From Peribacillus sp044761985 (lineage in GTDB: Bacteria; Bacillota; Bacilli; Bacillales; DSM-1321), in assembly GCF_044761985.1 (NCBI RefSeq), contig NZ_JBIWDK010000005.1:231301-295300 (forward strand): a stretch of 64,000 nucleotides of DNA. The letters run 5' to 3'. A model generated the notes under the pieces. The model saw only the letters and a program-made list of their open reading frames with translations, did no database searches and was not told where the DNA came from. Positions 51,481 to 59,710 of the stretch are shown here, piece by piece. Position 1 is the stretch's first letter. Every line of letters starts with the position of its first letter. The position numbers and the translations under genes are program-made.

Positions 51481-52035
51481 TTGTTTACAATGGATGATTT
51501 TGTTGAAGAAGACAATCCAATATTAAGGAAAGTGGCTGAAGAAGTTCCATTACCTGCTTCTGAAGAGGACAAAAAGGTCTTGGCCGACTTAATGGAGTAT
51601 GTACAAAATAGCCAGGATACTGAAATCGCTTTGAAATATGGTTTGAGGGCAGGAATTGGTTTGGCCGCACCACAGGTGAATATATCCAAACGCATGATCG
51701 CCGTACATCTTAAAAATGAAAAAGGCGAATTAATTAGCTATGCTCTATTCAACCCAAAACTCGTAAGCCATTCCGTTGAAAGGTCCTATCTTACCGCCGG
51801 CGAAGGCTGCCTCTCCGTTAATCGGCCCATTTCTGGTTATGTACCTCGTTATGCCCGTATAAAGGTATCCGGTACAAACATAGAAGGAGAAGATGTTCAG
51901 CTCCGGTTAAAAGGTTTGGCCTCCATCTGCTTCCAACATGAAATCGATCATTTAAATGGCATTATGTTTTATGATCACATCAATCATGACGATCCTTTCA
52001 ACGTCCCAGAAAGTTACATTCCAATTGAAAGATGA
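51481..52035 (+). CDS. def: Peptide deformylase
   Basis: A 184-residue metalloenzyme removing the formyl group from new proteins. All three motifs are present: GIGLAAPQ (about 58-65), EGCLS (Cys ligand, about 109) and HEIDH (two His ligands and the catalytic Glu, about 152-156). The TTG at 51481 matches the B. subtilis YkrB-type N-terminus and follows GTGGGGTG. It belongs to the type 1B/2 Gram-positive form with an insertion between motifs. Confidence 0.96.
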   Translation: MFTMDDFVEEDNPILRKVAEEVPLPASEEDKKVLADLMEYVQNSQDTEIALKYGLRAGIGLAAPQVNISKRMIAVHLKNEKGELISYALFNPKLVSHSVERSYLTAGEGCLSVNRPISGYVPRYARIKVSGTNIEGEDVQLRLKGLASICFQHEIDHLNGIMFYDHINHDDPFNVPESYIPIER

Positions 52036-52050
52036 GTTTCATCCCAGTAA

Positions 52051-52099
52051 AGGCAGCAAAGACCCCCACCGTTTATATAAGTGGGGGTCTTTGCTGCCT
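52051..52099. terminator. Bidirectional terminator, def / ykrA
   Basis: A perfect 19-bp stem (AGGCAGCAAAGACCCCCAC / GTGGGGGTCTTTGCTGCCT) with an 11-base loop between convergent genes. Very stable, but lacking a long T-run on either side. Confidence 0.85.
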
Positions 52100-52107
52100 G
52101 CCTTACA

Positions 52108-52875
52108 TTAAATCAATTCAAGTTCTTTTAGCCCATGGAGGATGCCGTCTTTATCGACGTCCGTTGTCACGTAATCAGCTTCCTGTTTGACGAGCTGTCC
52201 TGCGTTGCCCATAGCCACTCCATACCCCACAGCTTTAAGCATTTCTATATCATTTAAGCCATCTCCAAATGCATATACATCCTCAAGGTCAAATCCGACC
52301 TTTTTCATCAAAGTCTTTATCCCTTCAGCCTTTGAACCCCCAAAAGGCAAAACATCCGTTGAATAGGTATGCCATCTAATAAAGTTAAATTTATCGTACA
52401 TACCCACGTACTCCGATTCTTCATCCTCAGAGCAAAATAATAAGGCTTGATAAATGTCATTATTTTCATAAAAATCCGCCTGATGCCCCGGATGTGGGAA
52501 TTTTAGAGTGCTCAAGGCTTCTTCAATCCGATTATGATACGGAACGCTTGATTGCATCGTTTCCTCATTCATGAATACGATAGGCACTTCATTTTCCTCC
52601 GCAGCCTTATGCAGCCTTCTGATTTCAGATAGATTCAACGGGTTCTTATAGATGACTTCCCCTTCAAAAACGACATATTGTCCATTAAAACTAACGAATG
52701 TATCGATACCAAGTTCTTCTCTTAAGTCTTCAAACATGAATGGTGCACGTCCCGTCGCAATGGCTACGAAGACTCCGCTATCCTGCAGTTGCTTCACTGC
52801 TTTCTTTGTTGAAGCCGGTAATTTTTTTTCATGATCCAGTAATGTTCCATCAATATCAAAGAATACGATTTTCAC
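52108..52875 (-). CDS. ykrA: Cof-type HAD phosphatase (YkrA)
   Basis: A 255-residue HAD hydrolase: motif I FFDIDGTLLD with the nucleophile Asp, motif II ATGR, motif III Lys in GGSKAEGI, and motif IV FGDGLNDIEM. The C2-type cap between residues 85 and 185 marks the Cof subfamily, which acts on phosphosugars or nucleotide-like substrates. Position beside def matches B. subtilis ykrA. Confidence 0.92.
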   Translation of the reverse strand: MKIVFFDIDGTLLDHEKKLPASTKKAVKQLQDSGVFVAIATGRAPFMFEDLREELGIDTFVSFNGQYVVFEGEVIYKNPLNLSEIRRLHKAAEENEVPIVFMNEETMQSSVPYHNRIEEALSTLKFPHPGHQADFYENNDIYQALLFCSEDEESEYVGMYDKFNFIRWHTYSTDVLPFGGSKAEGIKTLMKKVGFDLEDVYAFGDGLNDIEMLKAVGYGVAMGNAGQLVKQEADYVTTDVDKDGILHGLKELELI

Positions 52876-53123
52876 TGACTATTCACTTCCAATTCATTCA
52901 GTTTACCTTTTTTTAATATGTACCCATTTAATAATTGTCATTAAAATAAGTCAAGTAACTCCTTTTCAAAACACCACATTTATCCAGGTTTTTCATTCGT
53001 GGTTCAGCATATATTATATATGAGACATCTAAATCCCCCTTCGCCCTCTCCCAAGATAACCAAGCATATGGTAGAAATGACGGCCTTTTTTTCATAAATA
53101 AGCCTTTTACCTGTAAAGACGTA

Positions 53124-53151
53124 TTTACTTTATTGAATAATCCTATACAAT
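53124..53151 (+). promoter_or_regulatory. Possible promoter of the 23-codon gene
   Basis: TTTACT (53124-53129), a 16-base spacer and TACAAT (53146-53151). The start would fall near 53158, right at the ribosome site of the small ORF. Confidence 0.45.
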
Positions 53152-53175
53152 AATAACTAAGGGAGCGTGATCGCC

Positions 53176-53247
53176 ATGTTAAAGAAGCTTCGTAAAAAGC
53201 TTGTAAAACAATGGAATGATCTTCTAAGAAAAAAATCAATCGCATGA
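53176..53247 (+). CDS. Candidate 23-residue cationic amphipathic peptide
   Basis: An ORF starting MLKKLRKKLVKQWNDLL with about nine Lys/Arg and one Asp. Leu2, Leu5, Leu9, Trp13 and Leu16/17 fall on one face of a helix. AAGGGAG lies 10 bases before the ATG, a promoter-like pair precedes it, and a small hairpin follows at 53301-53326. Such peptides bind membranes or nucleic acid. I know no matching family. Chance ORFs of this size are common, so the case rests on the surrounding signals. Confidence 0.45.
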   Translation: MLKKLRKKLVKQWNDLLRKKSIA

Positions 53248-53769
53248 TGCCATTTTCATTCTGCCAATGGCCGTCATCCATTTGCGAGATTTTTTTGTAC
53301 AGCCCTTCAAAAACTTGCGGAGGGCTTCTTCCTTGTTGTACAGTTCTTATTAAGCCTACTTTGAAAGATTACATGTACATACTATAATATCCATATCTTT
53401 GCACAGGTTCACACATCGGTGATCCCCTTTCTTTTAGCAAGAAACCGATTTCACCAAGCATTGATTGAAGGATTATTTTTTAAATACATAGATGTTCCTT
53501 TTAAAGAGGCCCATTCCGGAACATTTCTTTATCCAATTAAGTTTTACATGTAGTAAAAACGGAAAGGATAAAGGATAGAGGTCGGTTAAACTACGAATTC
53601 AGCTATTTATTTTTATATACTATTCCGTATTGGTATAATAAGTTAAATAAAAACCCCTCTTCCAAAAGGTAAGTTGGGTTTGTTTTTCCATGATGTTGAA
53701 AAACATGTAAAAATTGTTGTTTTTATATATAATGAAAAAAGCAATGTAAACAAGTGAGGAGAGATTAAA
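53248..53769. other. Gap before rpoY
   Basis: AT-rich, mostly without clear features. It holds a weak hairpin (AGCCCTT 53301-53307 with GAGGGCT 53320-53326, then TCTTCCTT) and a 15-codon ORF on the minus strand at 53369-53416. AT-rich boxes (TATATATAAT, 53726-53735) just before rpoY may be its -10, without a good -35. Confidence 0.45.
53369..53416 (-). CDS. Candidate 15-residue Tyr-rich peptide
   Basis: The ORF reads MCEPVQRYGYYSMYM with AAAGGGG 7 bases before its ATG. It is too short to judge by itself; the good ribosome site and Tyr/Met bias, like small sporulation peptides, are the only support. No promoter was recognised. Confidence 0.25.
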   Translation of the reverse strand: MCEPVQRYGYYSMYM

Positions 53770-53982
53770 ATGGTTTTTAAGGTATACTATCAAGTAACCA
53801 TATCTGAGGTTCCCATCAGGGAGAATACGCAAACGATGTATGTGGAAGGTGAATCCGTCCGCGACGTCCGTTTAAAGCTAAAGGAAAAACCTTATAACGT
53901 AGAGTTAGTAGCACCAGTAGCTGGCGCATATTTGGAATACGAAAAACAAAGTGAAGATTTTAAAGTATTGGAGCTAGGATAA
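53770..53982 (+). CDS. rpoY: RNA polymerase epsilon subunit
   Basis: A 70-residue small RNA polymerase subunit (YkzG). The start MVFKVYYQVTISEVPIRENT and TMYVEGESVRDVR are typical. It binds the polymerase near the beta' jaw and may guard against phage proteins. It lies 3 bases before rnjA, the conserved pairing in Bacillales. Confidence 0.95.
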   Translation: MVFKVYYQVTISEVPIRENTQTMYVEGESVRDVRLKLKEKPYNVELVAPVAGAYLEYEKQSEDFKVLELG

Positions 53983-53985
53983 TTT

Positions 53986-55656
53986 ATGAAATTTGTGAAA
54001 AACGATCAAACTGCTGTATTCGCCTTGGGCGGTTTAGGCGAAATCGGTAAGAACACATATGCTGTTCAATTCCAAGATGAGATCATCGTCATCGATGCGG
54101 GAATTAAATTCCCGGAAGACGAACTCCTCGGAATAGACTATGTGATACCAGATTACAGCTATTTAGAAAAAAATGTAGATAAAATTAAAGGTGTCTTCAT
54201 CACACATGGTCATGAAGATCACATTGGCGGAATTCCATATTTACTAAGAAAAGTGAATGTCCCTGTATACGGCGGCAAGCTGGCACTTGGACTACTTCGC
54301 AATAAATTGGAAGAACATGGTCTATTACGCCAGACAACGATGATTGAAATCAGTGAAGATGAAGTCATCAAATTCCGGAAGACTTCTGTCTCTTTCTTCC
54401 GTACGACTCACAGTATCCCGGATTCTTACGGAATCGTGGTTAAAACTCCTCCTGGACAAATTGTCCATACTGGTGATTTCAAATTCGACTTTACACCTGT
54501 AGGAGAACCGGCCAATTTGACAAAAATGGCCGAAATCGGAAAAGAAGGCGTATTGTGCTTACTATCCGACAGCACGAATAGTGAAGTGCAGAACTTTACG
54601 ATGTCAGAGAGCCGCGTAGGCGATACGATTCAAGATATCTTCCGTAAAGTAGATGGTCGAATCATCTTTGCAACCTTTGCATCCAATATCCATCGCCTTC
54701 AACAAGTCGTTGAAGCAGCTGTTGAAAATGGCCGTAAAATTGCCGTCTTTGGACGTAGTATGGATTCAGCTATCGCTATCGGTCAAGAACTTGGTTATAT
54801 CGTTGCACCTAAAGATACATTTATCGATGTACAGCAATTGAACCGGATGCCTGCAAACAAGGTGACCATCCTTTGTACAGGTAGCCAAGGTGAACCAATG
54901 GCAGCTCTTTCAAGAATTGCAAACGGAACTCACCGTCAAATTCAAATTATACCTGGAGATACTGTCGTTTTCTCTTCTTCACCAATTCCAGGTAACACGA
55001 TCAGCGTATCAAGAACCATTAACCAATTATATCGTGCGGGCGCAGATGTCATTTCCGGTCCATTGAATAATATTCATACTTCCGGTCATGGCGGTCAACA
55101 GGAACAAAAGTTAATGCTTCGTTTAATCAAGCCAAAATTCTTCATGCCGATTCATGGTGAATACCGTATGCAAAAACTTCATGCAGGTCATGCAATGGAT
55201 TGCGGTGTACCTGAGGAAAATTGCTTTATCATGGATAATGGTGAGGTACTTTCATTAAGTGAAAATACGGCTCAAATCGCCGGGAAAATCCCTTCTGGAT
55301 CGGTTTATATCGATGGAAGCGGCATCGGCGATATCGGGAACATCGTTTTACGTGACCGTAGAATCCTTTCCGAAGAAGGACTTGTTGTTGTCGTTGTCAG
55401 CATCAATATGAAGGAATTCAAAATCGCTTCCGGTCCGGATATCATTTCACGTGGTTTCGTTTACATGAGAGAATCTGGAGACCTGATCAATGATGCTCAG
55501 TCCCTCATCACCAAGCACCTGAATAAAGTGATGGAGCGCAAGACCACTCAATGGTCTGAAATCAAAAATGAGATTACAGATACTCTATCACCATTCTTAT
55601 ATGAAAAAACAAAACGCCGCCCGATGATCCTTCCGATCATCATGGAGGTACAATAA
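53986..55656 (+). CDS. rnjA: Ribonuclease J1
   Basis: A 556-residue metallo-beta-lactamase/beta-CASP nuclease with 5'-3' exo- and endonuclease activity, central to mRNA decay and 16S maturation. The zinc motif is THGHEDHIGG (about 72-81); HTGDFKFD, the beta-CASP STNSE and the C-terminal HTSGHGGQQE with PIHGEYRM are present. In B. subtilis it also binds GapA-SR1P complexes, and the SR1P gene is in this window. Confidence 0.97.
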   Translation: MKFVKNDQTAVFALGGLGEIGKNTYAVQFQDEIIVIDAGIKFPEDELLGIDYVIPDYSYLEKNVDKIKGVFITHGHEDHIGGIPYLLRKVNVPVYGGKLALGLLRNKLEEHGLLRQTTMIEISEDEVIKFRKTSVSFFRTTHSIPDSYGIVVKTPPGQIVHTGDFKFDFTPVGEPANLTKMAEIGKEGVLCLLSDSTNSEVQNFTMSESRVGDTIQDIFRKVDGRIIFATFASNIHRLQQVVEAAVENGRKIAVFGRSMDSAIAIGQELGYIVAPKDTFIDVQQLNRMPANKVTILCTGSQGEPMAALSRIANGTHRQIQIIPGDTVVFSSSPIPGNTISVSRTINQLYRAGADVISGPLNNIHTSGHGGQQEQKLMLRLIKPKFFMPIHGEYRMQKLHAGHAMDCGVPEENCFIMDNGEVLSLSENTAQIAGKIPSGSVYIDGSGIGDIGNIVLRDRRILSEEGLVVVVVSINMKEFKIASGPDIISRGFVYMRESGDLINDAQSLITKHLNKVMERKTTQWSEIKNEITDTLSPFLYEKTKRRPMILPIIMEVQ

Positions 55657-55661
55657 TTAAG

Positions 55662-55687
55662 AAACCCCAGCCGAATGGCTGGGGTTT
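55662..55687 (+). terminator. rnjA terminator
   Basis: AAACCCCAGCC / GGCTGGGGTTT with a GAAT loop, followed by TTTTT, directly after the rnjA stop. Confidence 0.95.
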
Positions 55688-55702
55688 TTTTTAGTTTAAA
55701 GG

Positions 55703-55738
55703 AAAGGAGGACCTGCAGAAATCGGCAGGTCCTCCTTT
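55703..55738 (-). terminator. ktrC terminator
   Basis: AAAGGAGGACCTGC / GCAGGTCCTCCTTT, a perfect 14-bp stem with an 8-base loop next to the ktrC stop; A- and T-runs on both sides make it bidirectional. Confidence 0.9.
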
Positions 55739-55740
55739 TT

Positions 55741-56400
55741 TTAATCGACGATTTTCTTTTCAAACCGATTGATGTCAGAATCGGCTCCAATGACTATCAA
55801 GATATCCCCTTTATGGATCAAATCATTGGCCTGGGGCGAAACATTAATTTCATTTTCTCTTTTAATCCCGACAATATTCAACCCGTAGTGGGCCCGGATG
55901 TCTAGATCGAATATCGATTTTCCGTTCATCTTTTGGCTTGCCACGATTTCCACAATGGAATGTTCATCGGAAAGCTCAAGATAATCCAGGATGTTATTAG
56001 AACCGATGTTATGGGCAATACGCCTTCCCATATCCCGTTCTGGATGAACCACGAAATCCGCTCCAATCTTTCGGAGCACCTTCTCATGATAGTCATTCTG
56101 GGCCTTGACCGTAACATTGCTGACACCCAGTTCTTTAAGCATGAGGGTCGTTAAAATGCTTGCCTGAATATTTTCCCCAATAGCGACAATGACGTGTTCA
56201 AAATTCCGGATACCGATATTTCTAAGTACGTTTTCATCAGTCGTATCTCCAACGACGGCATGCGAAGCTATTCTGGCATATTCATTAACGCGGTCTTCAT
56301 CCACATCGATGGCCAGCACACCCATTCCCTCTTCTGCCAAGGTCCTAACAATACTGCCGCCAAAACGGCCAAGCCCTATCACTGCAAATTCCTTTTTCAC
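55741..56400 (-). CDS. ktrC: KtrC, potassium channel gating subunit
   Basis: A 219-residue cytoplasmic protein: an RCK_N domain with Rossmann motif VIGLGRFGGSIVRTLAEEG and an RCK_C domain (about 140-219). It gates the KtrD/KtrB potassium transporter; ATP/ADP binds the N-domain and c-di-AMP binds the C-domain in relatives, closing the channel. The GTG at 56400 follows GGAGGG at 6 bases; in-frame starts upstream add a non-conserved segment. No transporter partner is nearby, as in B. subtilis. Confidence 0.92.
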   Translation of the reverse strand: MKKEFAVIGLGRFGGSIVRTLAEEGMGVLAIDVDEDRVNEYARIASHAVVGDTTDENVLRNIGIRNFEHVIVAIGENIQASILTTLMLKELGVSNVTVKAQNDYHEKVLRKIGADFVVHPERDMGRRIAHNIGSNNILDYLELSDEHSIVEIVASQKMNGKSIFDLDIRAHYGLNIVGIKRENEINVSPQANDLIHKGDILIVIGADSDINRFEKKIVD

Positions 56401-56472
56401 AGTAAGCCCTCCAAACTCTTCCATTCGTCTTACAGGATATATCATCATTTACCATGGTCATACCCTCTACTG

Positions 56473-57603
56473 TTATGCTCTTTTACCTTTATACGTTATA
56501 TACTTTGCTAAATGATCAATGGCAAGTTGAATGGCTTTCTCATCGGGCATTAACTTGGCATGATGCAACCCATAATCGGATGCTACACCAAGCCAGAACA
56601 TGAAGCCCGGAATCTCCTTCAACATATAACCGAAGTCTTCCCCCGTCATCGCTTCTGTACAGCGATGCAATTGAACCTCTGATGATTGTTCGGTGAAATC
56701 CATGAATTCACTGGTCAACTTCTCATCATTATATACTTGATGATACATGCAGCCATAGTCTATTGTCGCTTTACACTCATATCCCACTTCAATGCCCCCT
56801 ACAAGGGCTTCGATTCGTGACTTAACCTTAACCATCGTTTCAGGGTCCAGGGTCCTTATAGTGCCTTCTAAACGAGCCTTCTCCGCAATGATATTTTGAA
56901 CGGTTCCTCCCGTAATCTTTCCAATGGTGATGACCGCTGAATCCAATGGGTTCACATTACGGGAAACAATGGTTTGCAATTGTCCCACAAGTGAACAGGC
57001 AGTGATGACCATATCATTAGTATTGTGCGGATAGGCTGCATGTCCACCCTTGCCTTCCAGATCGATGAATAGTTCAGATGTATTTGCAAATAAAAGCCCC
57101 TCTTTAACCGCAATCGTCCCAACCGGGTATTCAGGTGCCACATGGAGAGCAAGAATCATGTCAGGCTTCCATTTTTTCATAGTCTCGGATTTCAACATCG
57201 GTTCAGCCCCGCCAGGCCCTTCCTCAGCCGGTTGAAAAATGAATACTAAGTCATCATCGATTGGATATTCAACAAAATGTGTCAGTAGACCGAGGCCTAT
57301 GCTCATGTGGAAATCATGTCCACACGCATGCATATAGTCGTCATGTGTAGAGGCAAATGGCAATCCTGTCTCTTCTATAATTGGCAAACCATCGATATCA
57401 GCTCGGTAGCCAATTACCTTATTGGGATTATTTCCTTTGATTTTCACGAAGATCCCTGTTTTCCAAGTTTCGACTTCCATTCGTTCTGAAGCCAAGTTCA
57501 TTATGTATGTAAGCAAATATTGTTGCGTCTTGAATTCTTGAAAACCTATTTCCGGTATTTGATGTAAATCGCGCCGTATCGTAACAAACGGGCTCTGTTC
57601 CAT
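56473..57603 (-). CDS. dapL: N-acetyldiaminopimelate deacetylase
   Basis: A 376-residue M20-family amidohydrolase (YkuR). The metal site is seen in HACGHDFHMSIGLG and in QPAEEGPGGAEPM. It removes acetate from N-acetyl-LL-diaminopimelate in the acetylase branch of lysine and cell-wall DAP synthesis. It follows dapH, with a hairpin in the 70-base gap. Other M20 enzymes are similar; the dapH neighbour decides. Confidence 0.93.
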   Translation of the reverse strand: MEQSPFVTIRRDLHQIPEIGFQEFKTQQYLLTYIMNLASERMEVETWKTGIFVKIKGNNPNKVIGYRADIDGLPIIEETGLPFASTHDDYMHACGHDFHMSIGLGLLTHFVEYPIDDDLVFIFQPAEEGPGGAEPMLKSETMKKWKPDMILALHVAPEYPVGTIAVKEGLLFANTSELFIDLEGKGGHAAYPHNTNDMVITACSLVGQLQTIVSRNVNPLDSAVITIGKITGGTVQNIIAEKARLEGTIRTLDPETMVKVKSRIEALVGGIEVGYECKATIDYGCMYHQVYNDEKLTSEFMDFTEQSSEVQLHRCTEAMTGEDFGYMLKEIPGFMFWLGVASDYGLHHAKLMPDEKAIQLAIDHLAKYITYKGKRA

Positions 57604-57626
57604 ATTTTTTCACTCCCTATACAGAA

Positions 57627-57650
57627 AGCGTGGATATAGGTATCCACGCT
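57627..57650 (-). other. Hairpin between dapH and dapL
   Basis: AGCGTGGATA / TATCCACGCT (10 bp, 4-base loop), followed on the minus strand by TTCTGTATAG. Probably a partial terminator or mRNA stabiliser between the two genes. Confidence 0.6.
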
Positions 57651-57673
57651 CTTGAACATATTTCAGGTTGGAA

Positions 57674-58384
57674 TTAAAGTTGACGAAGCTCTTGCATGAT
57701 TTCAGTTTTTGATTTTGTTTTTTCATCTATTTGTTTAATGACTTTAGCCGGTATACCAGCAGCCACTGAGTATGGAGGGACATCTTTCGTGACGATGGCT
57801 CCTGCCGCCACAACTGAACCTTTCCCGATTGTAACGCCTTCCAGAACGACTGCGTTAGCACCAATTAACACATCATCTTCCAACACGACAGGTTTTGCTG
57901 AAGGTGGCTCAATGACACCAGCAAGGACAGCTCCAGCCCCCACATGACAGTTTTTGCCCACTGTTGCACGTCCTCCAAGAGTTGCATTCATGTCGATCAT
58001 TGTACCTTCACCAATAACAGAACCGATATTGATTGATGCTCCCATCATGATAACCGCATTGTCACCAATTGAAACTTGGTCACGAATCACTGCACCTGGC
58101 TCGATGCGGGCCTTGATGCCTTTTAAATCTAATAGTGGTATAGCAGAATTGCGACGATCATTTTCAATCACATAATCTTCAATCTTCGATCCAGCTGTTT
58201 CGATAGCCGTTTCAATTTCAGACCACTCACCGAATACAACGCCGGTGTTGCCTGTAATGAAAGTTTTAGCAGCAGGGCCAAAATCTACGCCATCTAATTC
58301 ACCTTTGACATATACCTTTACTGGTGTTGACTTTTTACTATTGGAGATAAAAGAAATAATTTCATTTGCATCCATTTTGTTCAT
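57674..58384 (-). CDS. dapH: Tetrahydrodipicolinate N-acetyltransferase
   Basis: A 236-residue left-handed beta-helix acyltransferase (YkuQ). An N-terminal domain of about 90 residues precedes hexapeptide repeats (IGDNAVIMMGASINIGSVIG, then GKNCHVGAGAVLAG). It acetylates tetrahydrodipicolinate as the first step of the acetylase route to diaminopimelate. AGGAGG precedes the ATG. The family-typical end EIMQELRQL is present. Confidence 0.95.
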   Translation of the reverse strand: MNKMDANEIISFISNSKKSTPVKVYVKGELDGVDFGPAAKTFITGNTGVVFGEWSEIETAIETAGSKIEDYVIENDRRNSAIPLLDLKGIKARIEPGAVIRDQVSIGDNAVIMMGASINIGSVIGEGTMIDMNATLGGRATVGKNCHVGAGAVLAGVIEPPSAKPVVLEDDVLIGANAVVLEGVTIGKGSVVAAGAIVTKDVPPYSVAAGIPAKVIKQIDEKTKSKTEIMQELRQL

Positions 58385-58425
58385 GCTCGGTAAAACCTCC
58401 TAATTATGTATCGTTACTCGTTTTA

Positions 58426-58454
58426 AATTTAACAGACAACAGCTTACAAGACAA
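58426..58454 (-). promoter_or_regulatory. Possible dapH promoter
   Basis: On the minus strand TTGTCT (complement of 58449-58454), a 17-base spacer and TAAATT (complement of 58426-58431). Confidence 0.5.
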
Positions 58455-58511
58455 GGAATGAATATCTTTTTATAAATGGTTTTTACTAGCGTGACACCAT
58501 CTTTCGAAGAC

Positions 58512-59396
58512 TCACAACATGCCTTGATCACGTATATGTTCTTTGACCACTTCCGTGAAGGCTTGTACCTGTTTAAGCTGAAAAGCAGATTCATATCCAC
58601 AAAGCCATGTATCCCGTTCGATTGAATGGTTTTGTCCATCCAAGAGGGGAATCTTAAAGATATTCGTGTCTTTATCATGTAAAGTGATGGCAGGTAGGAT
58701 CGCATAGCCAATTCCATTGAATACCATTTGCTTACATGTTTCAATTTGATCGACGACTATCGTATTTTTAGGGGTGGTCTTGAATTGACGATGCCACCAA
58801 TCCTGTATTTCCTGATAATAATTCGAATCACTTTTAAACTGGATAAAAGGGCGATCCGTTTCGAATACCTGGTCCAGTTCCTTCATCTCTGTGTCCACCA
58901 GGTAAAGCATATCCGTAAACAAATGCTGTTTTACGCCTTTCCAATCTGGTGCCCCGCGGATGATGCCGATATGTACCTGCCCCTCATATAAGGACTTTAA
59001 AATTTCACTGCTCCAGCCAGTGATTAAAGAAATTTTGGCATAGGGATATTTTTGTACGAACTTTTTCAAAACTTGTGGTAACCAGTTCTGTCCGACTATT
59101 GAAGCACAAGCAATTTTCAAGGTACCATATACTTCATGATCCATTGCCTGGATACTTTCCCTCACCGTTTCTTCCTTGGCCAATATATCATTAGCCAATC
59201 GAATGACCGCTTCACCAGCAGGTGTCAAGGAAAGCCCTTTTTGCGAACGCAGGAACAACTTTGATCCCCAATCCTTCTCTATTGTTTGCAGACGTTGTGA
59301 AAGCGCAGGCTGGGAAACGAATAAACGCTCCGCAGCTTTCCTCATATTCATCTCCTGGGCCAAAACGGATAATAAATGATATTCTGAAAAAGACAT
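58512..59396 (-). CDS. ccpC: CcpC, LysR-type regulator of citric-acid-cycle genes
   Basis: A 294-residue LysR protein: N-terminal winged helix (MRKAAERLFVSQPALSQRLQ, about 17-36) and a periplasmic-binding-type effector domain (LKIACASIVGQNWLPQVLKK onward). The recognition helix and the ITGWSSE stretch are almost those of B. subtilis CcpC, which represses citB, citZ and itself and responds to citrate. Position next to dapH (ykuQ) also matches. The ATG at 59396 is preferred over the GTG at 59405, which is closer to the AGAGG site. Confidence 0.92.
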   Translation of the reverse strand: MSFSEYHLLSVLAQEMNMRKAAERLFVSQPALSQRLQTIEKDWGSKLFLRSQKGLSLTPAGEAVIRLANDILAKEETVRESIQAMDHEVYGTLKIACASIVGQNWLPQVLKKFVQKYPYAKISLITGWSSEILKSLYEGQVHIGIIRGAPDWKGVKQHLFTDMLYLVDTEMKELDQVFETDRPFIQFKSDSNYYQEIQDWWHRQFKTTPKNTIVVDQIETCKQMVFNGIGYAILPAITLHDKDTNIFKIPLLDGQNHSIERDTWLCGYESAFQLKQVQAFTEVVKEHIRDQGML

Positions 59397-59412
59397 ACAC
59401 ACCAACCTCTTG

Positions 59413-59427
59413 ATAATTAATTCTTAT
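59413..59427 (-). promoter_or_regulatory. CcpC box at the ccpC promoter
   Basis: ATAATTAATTCTTAT is an exact ATAA-N7-TTAT dyad, the CcpC consensus, 17 bases upstream of the start codon. A related ATAA-N6-TTAT lies at 59446-59459. Autorepression is known for B. subtilis ccpC. Confidence 0.65.
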
Positions 59428-59672
59428 CACATTGATTCATTTTATATAAATTTAATTATCAACAAAGATCACCTATATTACAAGAGAAAAGAAATGGAAT
59501 GATACTCATGAAGATGTTTTATTGCTCATCATCGGGTTTGCGGCGTCTAGAGTGCCATGATCTAAATTCTCGAAAGAACCCCCCCCACCCAACAGTTCAA
59601 ATTTATTTTACATGGCCAACGCCTCATTGATTCATCTTGGCACTCGTGTAGGCAAGATTTGAGCATCCAAAA

Positions 59673-59702
59673 AAGAGGCAACCCATGTGTAGATTGCCTC
59701 TT
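59673..59702 (-). terminator. Terminator of the MFS exporter gene
   Basis: AAGAGGCAA / TTGCCTCTT, 9 bp with a 12-base loop, 9 bases after the stop; TTTTTGGATG follows on the minus strand. Confidence 0.85.
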
Positions 59703-59710
59703 CTTTCTAA

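Larger units (their letters stand above)
59397..59710. other. Gap between ccpC and the MFS exporter
   Basis: Contains the CcpC boxes and, at its end, the exporter terminator. Between 59470 and 59670 there is no ORF with a ribosome site; a short C-run (59579-59590 region) is the only oddity. Confidence 0.5.

Noticed and set aside
52928..53281. A 117-codon minus-strand ORF downstream of the rpoY gap
   Set aside because: No ribosome site, low-complexity mixed composition, and it lies antisense to the promoter and ribosome site of the better-supported 23-codon ORF.
59575..59595. C-rich run in the ccpC-MFS gap as a possible functional motif
   Set aside because: A single short homopolymer-like run with no dyad, promoter or repeat partner; probably incidental.
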